From a virus, in the IMG/VR virus record IMGVR_UViG_3300000117_000100, positions 8,717 to 34,041 of that record: a stretch of 25,325 bases of DNA; one strand, given 5' to 3'. Below, one piece after another: positions 1 to 5,156 of the stretch. The notes beneath the pieces were generated by a model. The model worked only from the letters and a program-made list of their open reading frames with translations. It had not been told where the DNA came from and made no database searches. The stretch's first letter is position 1, and each line of letters opens with the position of its first letter. The position numbers and the translations under genes were made by a program.

Positions 1-30
1 CTTATTACTATTCGTAAGTAATCTTTATAG

Positions 31-54
31 CCCCGCTTCGGCGGGGTTTTTTTT
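31..54 (+). terminator. Intrinsic terminator with cUUCGg loop
   Basis: A 6-bp GC-only stem, CCCCGC (31-36) with GCGGGG (41-46), closes a TTCG tetraloop and is followed by eight T (47-54). This is a textbook rho-independent terminator for + strand transcription. It probably ends a gene lying upstream of the window: in frame 1 there is a TAA at 19-21. The next start codon is at 67, so there is hardly room for a promoter between them. Confidence 0.9.
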
Positions 55-66
55 AAGGTTTTTAAT

Positions 67-186
67 ATGAAAGATAATTTTGTAGCAAAGAATGCTAACA
101 AGTTTAACAAATCTAAAGTATTTAAAGACCGCAAAAAAGCCTCAAAAAAAGTTAGAGGCCAGAAGCACAAAGATAAATCAGTTTAG
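67..186 (+). CDS. Small lysine-rich phage protein, 39 aa
   Basis: Seen: an ATG at 67 with AAGG at 55-58 opens a 39-residue frame ending in TAG at 184-186. The protein begins MKDNFVAKNANKFN and is extremely basic (about 14 Lys/Arg), with a KHKDKSV tail and no hydrophobic core segment. Known: from memory, short proteins with the pattern VAKN..KFN...D+KK...KHK occur in many marine phages and are annotated only as hypothetical. Inference: a nucleic-acid-binding mini-protein is plausible from the charge, but nothing proves it. It lies between a terminator (31-54) and the structured RNA starting near 195, so the transcript is a very short unit or depends on readthrough. Confidence 0.7.
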   Translation: MKDNFVAKNANKFNKSKVFKDRKKASKKVRGQKHKDKSV

Positions 187-194
187 CCCGTCTT

Positions 195-264
195 GGGTGG
201 GCATAGTTTGGTTGGCGCTATGCCATAAGATGGTAAGCTCTGCTTACAAGTCAACCACTCACCC
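195..264 (+). ncRNA. Pseudoknot-like structured RNA in the leader of the 288 gene
   Basis: Four helices can be drawn in this 70-nt non-coding stretch. GGGTG 195-199 pairs with CACCC 260-264 as an outer stem. GGCATAG 200-206 pairs with CTATGCC 218-224, leaving an 11-nt loop. GTAAGC 233-238 pairs with GCTTAC 242-247 around a TCT loop. The loop segment TGGTTG 209-214 pairs with CAACCA 252-257. The second and fourth helices form an H-type pseudoknot (2-nt first loop, 3-nt middle loop) with the third helix embedded in the long last loop. The Shine-Dalgarno of the next gene (GGAG, 277-280) lies 12 nt beyond. It is not a tRNA: there is no TTC T-loop and no anticodon stem. It could be a riboswitch-like regulator, an RNA stability element or a processing signal. 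I recognise no known class. Confidence 0.55.
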
Positions 265-287
265 TAAACTTTACTTGGAGATATATT

Positions 288-557
288 ATGCGTTTTCTAG
301 ACTCAGAAACTAACTCAGCTTTTGGTGCAACTTATCATGCTATTAACAACGGCACTCCTCCACAGCCATTAAATATTCGTGGTCGGCAGTCTGGTTGGAG
401 AGATCGGTTTGAAAAAATGCAAGCAATGGAATGGTTTGTTGTGCCTTATGCTGATCGATTTAAGACTCAGCAAGCGGCTTCAAGTTATCTTAGAGGACGA
501 TATAGTTTTTACAAGATCAACAAAGACGGTGATATGTGTCTGTTAAAACTTCGTTAA
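288..557 (+). CDS. Hypothetical phage protein, 89 aa
   Basis: The ATG at 288 has a strong site (TTGGAG ending at 280, spacing 7). The 89-residue product starts MRFLDSETNSAFGATYHAIN, is rich in aromatic and basic residues (WRDRFEKM, FYKINKDG) and has no signal peptide or membrane segment. I do not recognise a family. Its leader holds the pseudoknot-like RNA (195-264), so its expression is the most likely target of that structure. A strong terminator follows 16 nt after the stop, so 288-557 is effectively a single-gene unit. Confidence 0.75.
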   Translation: MRFLDSETNSAFGATYHAINNGTPPQPLNIRGRQSGWRDRFEKMQAMEWFVVPYADRFKTQQAASSYLRGRYSFYKINKDGDMCLLKLR

Positions 558-573
558 TCCGTGGGGGAACTTC

Positions 574-595
574 GGGGGCTTCGGCCCCCTTTTTT
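574..595 (+). terminator. Intrinsic terminator with cUUCGg loop
   Basis: GGGGGC (574-579), TTCG and GCCCCC (584-589) are followed by six T (590-595). The predicted hairpin is very stable. The Shine-Dalgarno of the next gene (GGAGGA, 600-605) starts five bases after the U-tract, leaving no space for a separate promoter. The downstream gene must be reached by readthrough, by processing, or from a promoter inside the preceding gene. Confidence 0.92.
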
Positions 596-609
596 ATTTG
601 GAGGATGTT

Positions 610-1011
610 ATGTTGTGGAAAAATGAATGTAACCACCCCATAGAAGATTATTTATTTACTATGGAAGTTGATGACCAGCAATGTGATGTATGGTATTTTA
701 GGCATAGTCTTGAGGAAAAGAATGAGTTTTGTCTGCGCTATGGTAATCAAGATCACGAGTATAGAAGTAGCTGGGACTGTAGTTTAATTGAACGTAGTAT
801 TTCTCGTCGCACTAAATATTTAGATAGTGTTCAAGCAGAGCGGCATCGTGACCAATTGATCGATCTTAAAAATAAATTACAGGAACTAGGTTATTGGGAT
901 ATTAGTTGGGATCTCACCCCTGAAGTTAGAGAATTACAGCGGGTTGTCAAGTATGATGATGCACCAGAAGATACTGGCAAAGATAATTGGCGGCTTGAAA
1001 GATTAAATTAG
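610..1011 (+). CDS. Hypothetical phage protein, 133 aa
   Basis: The start is the ATG at 610, because GGAGGA at 600-605 is the natural site for it. A longer version from TTG at 598 would place the Shine-Dalgarno inside the coding frame. The product (MLWKNECNHPIEDYLF onward) is acidic, Trp- and Tyr-rich and apparently soluble, with a likely helical segment around residues 68-90 (DSVQAERHRDQLIDLKNKL). No family is recognised. It is flanked by a terminator before and a long hairpin after, so it looks like another single-gene cassette in an accessory stretch. Confidence 0.72.
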   Translation: MLWKNECNHPIEDYLFTMEVDDQQCDVWYFRHSLEEKNEFCLRYGNQDHEYRSSWDCSLIERSISRRTKYLDSVQAERHRDQLIDLKNKLQELGYWDISWDLTPEVRELQRVVKYDDAPEDTGKDNWRLERLN

Positions 1012-1012
1012 A

Positions 1013-1080
1013 GTGGGCTTCTACGTCTTTAAAACCCCTTTACAGGGTAAAGGGTTTTAAAGACTTAAGAAGCCCCCCAC
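1013..1080. other. Long imperfect hairpin, possible bidirectional terminator
   Basis: Almost the whole gap between two genes folds on itself. GTGGGCTTCT (1013-1022) pairs with AGAAG and the following C-rich CCAC segment (1068-1080). Inside it, GTCTTTAAAACC plus CTTTAC (from 1025) pairs with GTAAAG plus GGTTTTAAAGAC (ending 1064), with one bulged C and an AGG apex. The apical 8-bp part, CCCTTTAC/GTAAAGGG, is followed by TTTT on either strand, so it could end transcription both ways. It could equally be an RNase III substrate. The next Shine-Dalgarno begins only about 7 nt later. Confidence 0.65.
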
Positions 1081-1096
1081 CGTGACGGAGGCTGAC

Positions 1097-1303
1097 ATGA
1101 AATTTCGTATGACGTACATGAATAAATTACACAGCGTCGATCTGCCGGTCACTGCTGAACAGTTTGATAACTGGCAAAAAAATAGAATGACTGCGGCAGA
1201 GGCCATGCCAAATCTTACTCAAACCCAACTTGATTTTTTGACGCATGGTATTTACCCAGATGATTCTTTCTTTGATTCTATTGAGGAACTGACTGATGTA
1301 TGA
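1097..1303 (+). CDS. Hypothetical phage protein, 68 aa
   Basis: The ATG at 1097 is chosen because CGGAGG at 1086-1091 lies five bases before it. A GTG at 1082 is in frame but sits ahead of that site. The 68-residue product (MKFRMTYMNKLHSVDLPVT onward) ends in an acidic tail, DDSFFDSIEELTDV, and has no recognised domain. It shares 8 nt with the next gene, whose ATG is at 1296, so the two are probably translationally coupled. A small partner of the glycosylase-like protein downstream is possible, but this is context only. Confidence 0.7.
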   Translation: MKFRMTYMNKLHSVDLPVTAEQFDNWQKNRMTAAEAMPNLTQTQLDFLTHGIYPDDSFFDSIEELTDV

Positions 1304-1910
1304 CACTCATGCCAAAGCCGTGCAATATTATTCTAAATTGTCAAGCGACAACCTTGCCGATGTTGTGTTGATGGTTGTATTGAGTATACAACAGCCGTGG
1401 TTTGCGGTTGGCGACCAGCTAAAAGATGTAAAACTAAACGGCATCAACTCCAGATTTATATGGGGCAACAAAGCCAAAACATATCGGTCACTCATGTCCC
1501 GCAAAGAATTTATTTATTCTCAGTATCTTGCAGTGCTTAATTCAAATAAATCTGATGATGACAGAGCGTTGTCGTTGATGAATGTATTTTTGCAGATTGA
1601 TGGACTAGGTATGGCAAAGGCTGGTTTTGTCTGCCAACTAACTGCGGGGCTTGTTGGTTGTATTGACATTCACAACCTTCGGATGTACAATATCCCGATG
1701 AAAGATTTAAAATTATCTAAGTCTATAAAGTCAAAAGCTATAAAGAATCGTCGTGTTATGAATTATATTTCTATATGTCACGACATCGGTACAGAAAAGT
1801 TATGGAACACTTGGTGTAATACTCTTGCTACCAAGTCTAAAAGATTTGAGGATGGCTTTCATGTATCCCAAGTACATTACAGCTATCTTCAAGATGCGGT
1901 AAACCTTTAA
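1296..1910 (+). CDS. Helix-hairpin-helix DNA glycosylase-like protein
   Basis: The 204-residue protein carries a segment at about 99-130 (FLQIDGLGMAKAGF, then GCIDIHNLRMYN). It lines up with the helix-hairpin-helix plus catalytic-Asp region of the endonuclease III/HhH-GPD superfamily (LPGVGRKTA, then VDTH). Asp124 corresponds to the conserved catalytic Asp, and Lys108 lies one residue from the position of the endonuclease III Lys. No C-terminal four-Cys iron-sulfur loop is present. Known: this fold serves base-excision glycosylases and also the predicted thymine-hypermodification pyrophosphorylases of phages. Inference: it acts on a base or a flipped nucleotide in DNA, either for repair or for modification. 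No hydroxymethylpyrimidine kinase is nearby, which weakens the modification reading. It overlaps the 1097 gene by 8 nt. Confidence 0.7.
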   Translation: MYDTHAKAVQYYSKLSSDNLADVVLMVVLSIQQPWFAVGDQLKDVKLNGINSRFIWGNKAKTYRSLMSRKEFIYSQYLAVLNSNKSDDDRALSLMNVFLQIDGLGMAKAGFVCQLTAGLVGCIDIHNLRMYNIPMKDLKLSKSIKSKAIKNRRVMNYISICHDIGTEKLWNTWCNTLATKSKRFEDGFHVSQVHYSYLQDAVNL

Positions 1911-1927
1911 CTAACTGGAGACATATT

Positions 1928-2881
1928 ATGTCAGAAGTAATTTCTATCTTTGGTACTCATCGTCCAGCAGATCCTTTTGCTGGTAAAAGTTATGGTGTTG
2001 CTGACTTTCCTGTCGCAACCCGTCCAATGCTTTACTTCAATGATGACACCGACCAGTGGTATGAGTCATCAAAAGTTGCTGTCGTTCGCACAGATACTAT
2101 GGACGAGCTTGGTGTTCATGGTAAAAACTATAAGCCTGTTGCACCCCGTGAATTGATTGACGCTCAACGTGCAATTATTATGCGTAGTGGTTTAAAGACT
2201 GACGGCATCGTTGAAAAGATTGAGTGCAGTCACAACGGTGCGGCGACATTTGTAAAGTATCGTTTGCCAGAGCATAACTATCTTACTCCTGATGGCGACA
2301 ATGCCACGCTTACTTTACTGGGCGTGACTTCCCTCAACAGTACGTTTGCTTTTATTATGTCAGCAGGCGCTCATCAATCTGCTTGCTTCAATGGTCAAGT
2401 ATTTATTACCGGCGAGGCTGGTTTGTTCAAGGCTCGACACACCAAAAACTTGGATATCAAGCAAGCCTCTCGCGCTATTGTCAAGTCTCTTGAGGTGTTT
2501 GAAAAAGAGCGTGAGTTGTGGCAGACTATGTACAAGACTCCGGTTACTGAGAAGCAGGCTATGTATACTTTTGCAGAGGCCGCTGGCTGTCTTGATCTGG
2601 TTCAAGCCGCAGTTCACGAGAGTGGTGTATCTTGGTCAGCAGTATTTGACAAGCTCCCTAGAATGAATAGTGCGTTGACATATCTTGCCAAGGCTTGGAG
2701 TCAGTACTCTCAGAAGATGGGCAAGACTCAATGGGCTGTTTACAATACACTAACGGATTGGTCTACTCATGCTCCAGCACCTACCAAGAAGTCTCAACTC
2801 AACATTGCTTCGGTTAATCAGAAGCGTTCAGAAGTCGTTCGGAAGGTATGTAATTCCGATGTATTCCGTATCGCGGCCTGA
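1928..2881 (+). CDS. DUF932-like phage protein
   Basis: The ATG at 1928 has CTGGAG just before it (1914-1919). The 317-residue soluble protein has a segment at about 60-75 (LGVHGKNYKPV) that matches the characteristic L-G-x-x-G-K-x-Y-x-x-V pattern of the DUF932 / phage-plasmid TIGR03299 family. A helical C-terminal half and a basic tail (KRSEVVRKV) follow. Family members are common in phages and plasmids and have no established biochemical role, so no function is claimed. It follows the glycosylase-like gene by 17 nt, and its last 23 nt overlap the small gene at 2859. Confidence 0.72.
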   Translation: MSEVISIFGTHRPADPFAGKSYGVADFPVATRPMLYFNDDTDQWYESSKVAVVRTDTMDELGVHGKNYKPVAPRELIDAQRAIIMRSGLKTDGIVEKIECSHNGAATFVKYRLPEHNYLTPDGDNATLTLLGVTSLNSTFAFIMSAGAHQSACFNGQVFITGEAGLFKARHTKNLDIKQASRAIVKSLEVFEKERELWQTMYKTPVTEKQAMYTFAEAAGCLDLVQAAVHESGVSWSAVFDKLPRMNSALTYLAKAWSQYSQKMGKTQWAVYNTLTDWSTHAPAPTKKSQLNIASVNQKRSEVVRKVCNSDVFRIAA

Positions 2882-3032
2882 TAATGTTGATATCGAATCT
2901 CTTGTTCAGCTTTATATTTATATCAAGCCTAATCCTGATTACAGTGGTCTGGCTGAATCGTTAAGGAATCTGCACTTCACTGAATCAGAGATCTTTAATA
3001 TCCTGCACAAAGTTCGTGAAGGATATTACTAA
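2859..3032 (+). CDS. Hypothetical small protein, 57 aa
   Basis: An ATG at 2859 inside the end of the DUF932-like gene opens a 57-residue frame, MYSVSRPDNVDIESLVQLY onward, ending in HKVREGYY. GGAAGG at 2841-2846 is a possible but distant site (12 nt). Translation may instead be reinitiated by ribosomes finishing the upstream gene. The frame is open further upstream, but that part only mirrors the DUF932 gene. A short acidic N-terminus is followed by a helical FTESEIFNILHKV segment. No family is recognised. A terminator follows directly at 3039. Confidence 0.6.
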   Translation: MYSVSRPDNVDIESLVQLYIYIKPNPDYSGLAESLRNLHFTESEIFNILHKVREGYY

Positions 3033-3038
3033 ACTAAC

Positions 3039-3059
3039 GCGCCCTTCGGGGCGCTTTTT
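3039..3059 (+). terminator. Intrinsic terminator with cUUCGg loop
   Basis: GCGCCC (3039-3044), a TTCG loop and GGGCGC (3049-3054) are followed by five T (3055-3059). The U-tract is followed after a few bases by the Shine-Dalgarno of the next gene (TTGGAGAA, 3062-3069). As with the two upstream terminators, no promoter fits between them. It closes the 1097-3032 gene group. Confidence 0.9.
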
Positions 3060-3075
3060 ATTTGGAGAAAGTAAT

Positions 3076-3294
3076 ATGTATTATGTAACCCCTTACGAAA
3101 ACAACAGCGGCGATATGGTTATTTGGAGACACGTTAAAAGACTAAAAGATTTTAAAGCCGATGAAGGCGTTGAGTATCTGGTCGCTAAAAATAAAAAAGA
3201 AATGAATATTGAAATGGGTAGTTCGTTGCCAATCTATATTGGGTTGGATGGTGGACTAAAGAAGTGCAGTACTTATGCGTTGTATTTATTTTAG
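3076..3294 (+). CDS. Hypothetical phage protein, 72 aa
   Basis: The start is the ATG at 3076, with GGAGAA at 3064-3069. An in-frame GTG at 3016 would translate through the terminator and is unlikely. The product (MYYVTPYENNSGDMVIWRHVK onward) has a lysine-rich centre (VAKNKKEMN) and a hydrophobic C-terminus (YALYLF). It appears to be a compact soluble mini-protein. No family is recognised. It opens a long run of small, tightly spaced genes (3076-5154). Confidence 0.68.
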   Translation: MYYVTPYENNSGDMVIWRHVKRLKDFKADEGVEYLVAKNKKEMNIEMGSSLPIYIGLDGGLKKCSTYALYLF

Positions 3295-3303
3295 GAGATT
3301 GTA

Positions 3304-3486
3304 ATGAGACTTACGAAGCCCCAGCAACAAGCGTTACAAGCGAAGTGGATATACTCAAATCAAAATAAAACTTACTTACAGTTTAGACGGGCTGTTCAAG
3401 AAGTATTTATGGGGGAGGGCGCTGTCTGTGTACAGTGGAGCGGTATGTGGTTAGTAATAGAACCGGACGGTTACGCACATTCTTAG
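3304..3486 (+). CDS. Conserved small marine-phage protein, 60 aa
   Basis: The ATG at 3304 has TTAGGAGA in front (3292-3299). The 60-residue product begins MRLTKPQQQALQAKW, then has YLQFRRAVQ, a Trp-rich QWSGMWLVIE core and the ending DGYAHS. From memory, very similar short proteins (MRLTKPQQ..L...W, FRR.VQ, W.GMWL.IE.DGY.H) recur in marine podovirus and siphovirus genomes without a function. The strong conservation of the aromatic core suggests a folded domain, perhaps a binding partner of a host protein. That last point is speculation. Confidence 0.75.
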   Translation: MRLTKPQQQALQAKWIYSNQNKTYLQFRRAVQEVFMGEGAVCVQWSGMWLVIEPDGYAHS

Positions 3487-3495
3487 GAGATTATT

Positions 3496-3669
3496 ATGAG
3501 CGATGAATCATTAGTTGTTTGGGTTGTAGAGTATTTTGATACGGTTGCAAATGAAAGATCACTTGACCTCTACAGGACAGAGAGTATGGCGAGGGCTGAT
3601 GCAGAGAATCTCAAGTCTGAAAATGTTATTACTGATATCTTTATTTACCCACGGAGGGTTTGGGAATGA
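3496..3669 (+). CDS. Hypothetical small protein, 57 aa
   Basis: The ATG at 3496 follows TTAGGAGA (3484-3490), almost the same leader as the previous gene. The frame runs 57 codons: MSDESLVVWVVEYFDTVAN onward, ending FIYPRRVWE. The product is acidic, with two predicted strands at the N-terminus (VVWVVEYF) and a helix (ESMARADAENL). No family is recognised. Its TGA overlaps the next ATG (ATGA at 3666-3669), indicating translational coupling. Confidence 0.68.
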   Translation: MSDESLVVWVVEYFDTVANERSLDLYRTESMARADAENLKSENVITDIFIYPRRVWE

Positions 3670-3887
3670 GTATCTTAAATAGTATTGAGTTGGCTAAACA
3701 TTGGCGAGGCCATCTTAGAAAGAATTGTGCAGATGCAATAAAAGCACGACGAAAATATGCAAAACTGTATGGAGAGAACTCCCCCCTTGCGAATTATTTT
3801 GAGGGTAAGGAGTACGGGGCTAGAGAGGCCATTAGAATATTAGAATATATGGTTGAGTATCAGGAGATCTATCATGGGAACAGCTAG
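3666..3887 (+). CDS. Hypothetical helical protein, 73 aa
   Basis: The start is the ATG at 3666, with CGGAGGG at 3652-3658. A TTG at 3660 is in frame but lies too close to that site. The product is helical and basic at the front (AKHWRGHLRKNCADAIKARRKYAKLYGE) and more acidic at the end (REAIRILEYMVEYQ). No family is recognised. It overlaps the upstream gene by 4 nt and the downstream gene by 14 nt, so it is part of a coupled string. Confidence 0.68.
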   Translation: MSILNSIELAKHWRGHLRKNCADAIKARRKYAKLYGENSPLANYFEGKEYGAREAIRILEYMVEYQEIYHGNS

Positions 3888-4122
3888 TATGTATGGATCG
3901 TTTGTTCTAGATGTAGAACTAGACTGTGATTGGGCGACAATGGATGTTAGAATCTTTTACACAAATCATTCAGAAGGAGTAGAGCTTGATAAAGTCGAGA
4001 TGGTTGGAGGCCACTTGGCAGGATTGGATGTCAGTAGCTATTTCAATACTGATTATATATTTGATCTTATTACTGATGAGATAAGCAATGCAGACTATCA
4101 CTGGTCAGATCACGGAGATTGA
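3874..4122 (+). CDS. Hypothetical acidic protein, 82 aa
   Basis: The ATG at 3874 has CAGGAGAT at 3861-3868. The TTG at 3853 upstream would read the Shine-Dalgarno as codons and is rejected. The 82-residue product is strongly acidic (MGTASMYGSFVLDVELDCD onward, ending ADYHWSDHGD) and looks beta-rich. Small acidic phage proteins can be DNA mimics that block host nucleases or restriction enzymes; here this is only suggested by charge. The 4124 gene begins one base after its stop. Confidence 0.65.
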   Translation: MGTASMYGSFVLDVELDCDWATMDVRIFYTNHSEGVELDKVEMVGGHLAGLDVSSYFNTDYIFDLITDEISNADYHWSDHGD

Positions 4123-4123
4123 T

Positions 4124-4324
4124 ATGAGTATTTACAGACAATACTTTGTGTTGACTGAAGGAAAGCTCGCCAACATAGGCGATCATGGGGATTGGGAAGC
4201 CGCCCATGAATCAGCTAATGATATTTTTGGAGAGTGTGGCTGGGATTGGGTAGCTAATTATTACGATGTTAAACAATGGTTTAATTGTATACAAGAGGTT
4301 GAGAATGAATATCTTTTATCTTGA
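4124..4324 (+). CDS. Hypothetical acidic protein, 66 aa
   Basis: The ATG at 4124 has ACGGAGAT at 4112-4119 inside the end of the preceding gene. The 66-residue product (MSIYRQYFVLTEGKLANIG onward) is acidic and Trp-rich, with WDWVANYYDVKQWFN near the C-terminus. No family is recognised. Its last 20 nt overlap the start of the 4305 gene. The run of consecutive acidic small proteins (3496, 3874, 4124) is a notable property of this cluster. Confidence 0.65.
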   Translation: MSIYRQYFVLTEGKLANIGDHGDWEAAHESANDIFGECGWDWVANYYDVKQWFNCIQEVENEYLLS

Positions 4325-4835
4325 TGACTGTCCACGCAGGGCCGCTGAAGAGCAATGCGATCAGCATATAGTTAAGATGCCGCTTGAGACTGCACAGATT
4401 TTGTCCACGGCACACCGTGTTGTTGATGGTACAATGGTGATCGGGCAATCTTCTTCAGGCCGTAAAGCTAAACGCTGGGTGCTAAATAAATATGATGATA
4501 AGTTTTATCTTGCGGCCTATGTCAATCATCCAAGCACTGTCTGGGCTAGACAAAGTAAACAACATTATCAATGGTTGTATGAACATTTTGAAGCACTAAG
4601 TATAGAGTTTCAAAGACGCTTCAAACACAACCACAAAAGCTGGAACAAACTAAAGTTCTTTACGAGCAAAGCCCCACAAAACATTGAAGTCTCTGGGTTT
4701 ATTGAGCCACCTCAATGTATGCCAGATGAGTACAAAGATCCTGATACTATCAAGGCTTACAAAAAATATTATGACTTTAAGTTTCATGATTGGATAGAAA
4801 AGGGGAGGCCCATGCGATGGACAAAGAGCGCGTAA
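4305..4835 (+). CDS. Conserved phage protein, possibly DenV-like
   Basis: The start is the ATG at 4305 (MNIFYLDDCPRRAA), with AAGAGG about 10 nt upstream. The ATG at 4266 is in frame but adds 13 residues that mirror the upstream gene. Seen: 176 residues with CDQHIVKMPLETAQ (18-31), a VNHPSTVWARQSKQHY motif (73-88), EPPQCMPDEYK (134-144) and a C-terminal KYYDFKF. Known from memory: proteins sharing the N-terminal MNIFYLD..., CD.H.VKM.LE and NHPS.VWAR patterns are widespread in phages and usually unannotated. Inference: the DQH near the N-terminus and the C-terminal KYY resemble T4 pyrimidine-dimer glycosylase DenV. However, DenV uses a free N-terminal Thr, and Asn follows Met here. The assignment to DNA repair is therefore weak. 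Confidence 0.65.
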   Translation: MNIFYLDDCPRRAAEEQCDQHIVKMPLETAQILSTAHRVVDGTMVIGQSSSGRKAKRWVLNKYDDKFYLAAYVNHPSTVWARQSKQHYQWLYEHFEALSIEFQRRFKHNHKSWNKLKFFTSKAPQNIEVSGFIEPPQCMPDEYKDPDTIKAYKKYYDFKFHDWIEKGRPMRWTKSA

Positions 4836-4930
4836 AACATTTTATTGCTACGATGCCTGAATATTGGTATGCGTTAGCTATAATTGTTTTTTTTAGTATC
4901 GGTTTTATGATAGGAGATTATATAAAATGA
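4817..4930 (+). CDS. Tiny single-pass membrane protein, 37 aa
   Basis: An ATG at 4817 with GGGGAGG at 4802-4808 opens a 37-codon frame. A charged N-terminus (MDKERVKHF) precedes one hydrophobic helix at about residues 16-33 (YWYALAIIVFFSIGFMIG) and a short basic end (DYIK). The likely topology is a one-span inner-membrane peptide. It overlaps the preceding gene by 19 nt and the next by ATGA (4927-4930), and both junctions have good ribosome sites, which supports translation. Roles such as a holin-like, superinfection-exclusion or host-membrane effector peptide are possible, but nothing discriminates between them. Confidence 0.62.
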   Translation: MDKERVKHFIATMPEYWYALAIIVFFSIGFMIGDYIK

Positions 4931-5154
4931 AAAAATATATTCACGTTAATCAGCATAAAATTCGTGCCAATAAAAAACAGGGTACGGACGAGCCTGTAAT
5001 TACAATTAAAGCAGGACGCAGTAATACTTACTGTCACGAGGTCGAAATACTTGGCAGTAGTATAATAAAATATAGCGGCAACGGCAAGCCCTTATTATCA
5101 TGTGGTGCGCGTGTTGTTATTGAAACCGAAGCCGATGTAAAAATTGTGAGGTAA
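4927..5154 (+). CDS. Conserved small phage protein, 75 aa
   Basis: The ATG at 4927 overlaps the previous TGA and is preceded by AGGAG at 4912-4916. The 75-residue basic, beta-rich product begins MKKYIHVNQHKIRANKKQG and ends near LSCGARVVIETEADVKIVR. From memory, proteins with KKYIHVNQH.I+.N and PLSCGA+V are frequent in phages and marine metagenomes and have no known role. The conserved N-terminal pattern supports a real gene. Confidence 0.75.
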   Translation: MKKYIHVNQHKIRANKKQGTDEPVITIKAGRSNTYCHEVEILGSSIIKYSGNGKPLLSCGARVVIETEADVKIVR

Positions 5155-5156
5155 CG

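Noticed and set aside
1-21. C-terminal end of an upstream gene (frame 1, TAA at 19-21)
   Set aside because: Only six codons are visible, so it cannot be told from chance, although a terminator follows.
195-264. tRNA or tRNA-like gene (7-bp acceptor-like stem GGGTGGG/CTCACCC with a D-arm-like hairpin)
   Set aside because: No T-loop (TTC) is present, no 5-bp anticodon stem can be drawn, and the alternative pairing with a pseudoknot explains more bases.
195-264. HDV-like self-cleaving ribozyme
   Set aside because: The nested double pseudoknot needs a helix between the second 5' strand and the first 3' strand; only three bases (215-217) lie there.
92-313. 73-codon + strand frame from 92 to 313
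   Set aside because: It crosses the structured leader and the start of the 288 gene, has no ribosome site, and shadows the 67-186 gene.
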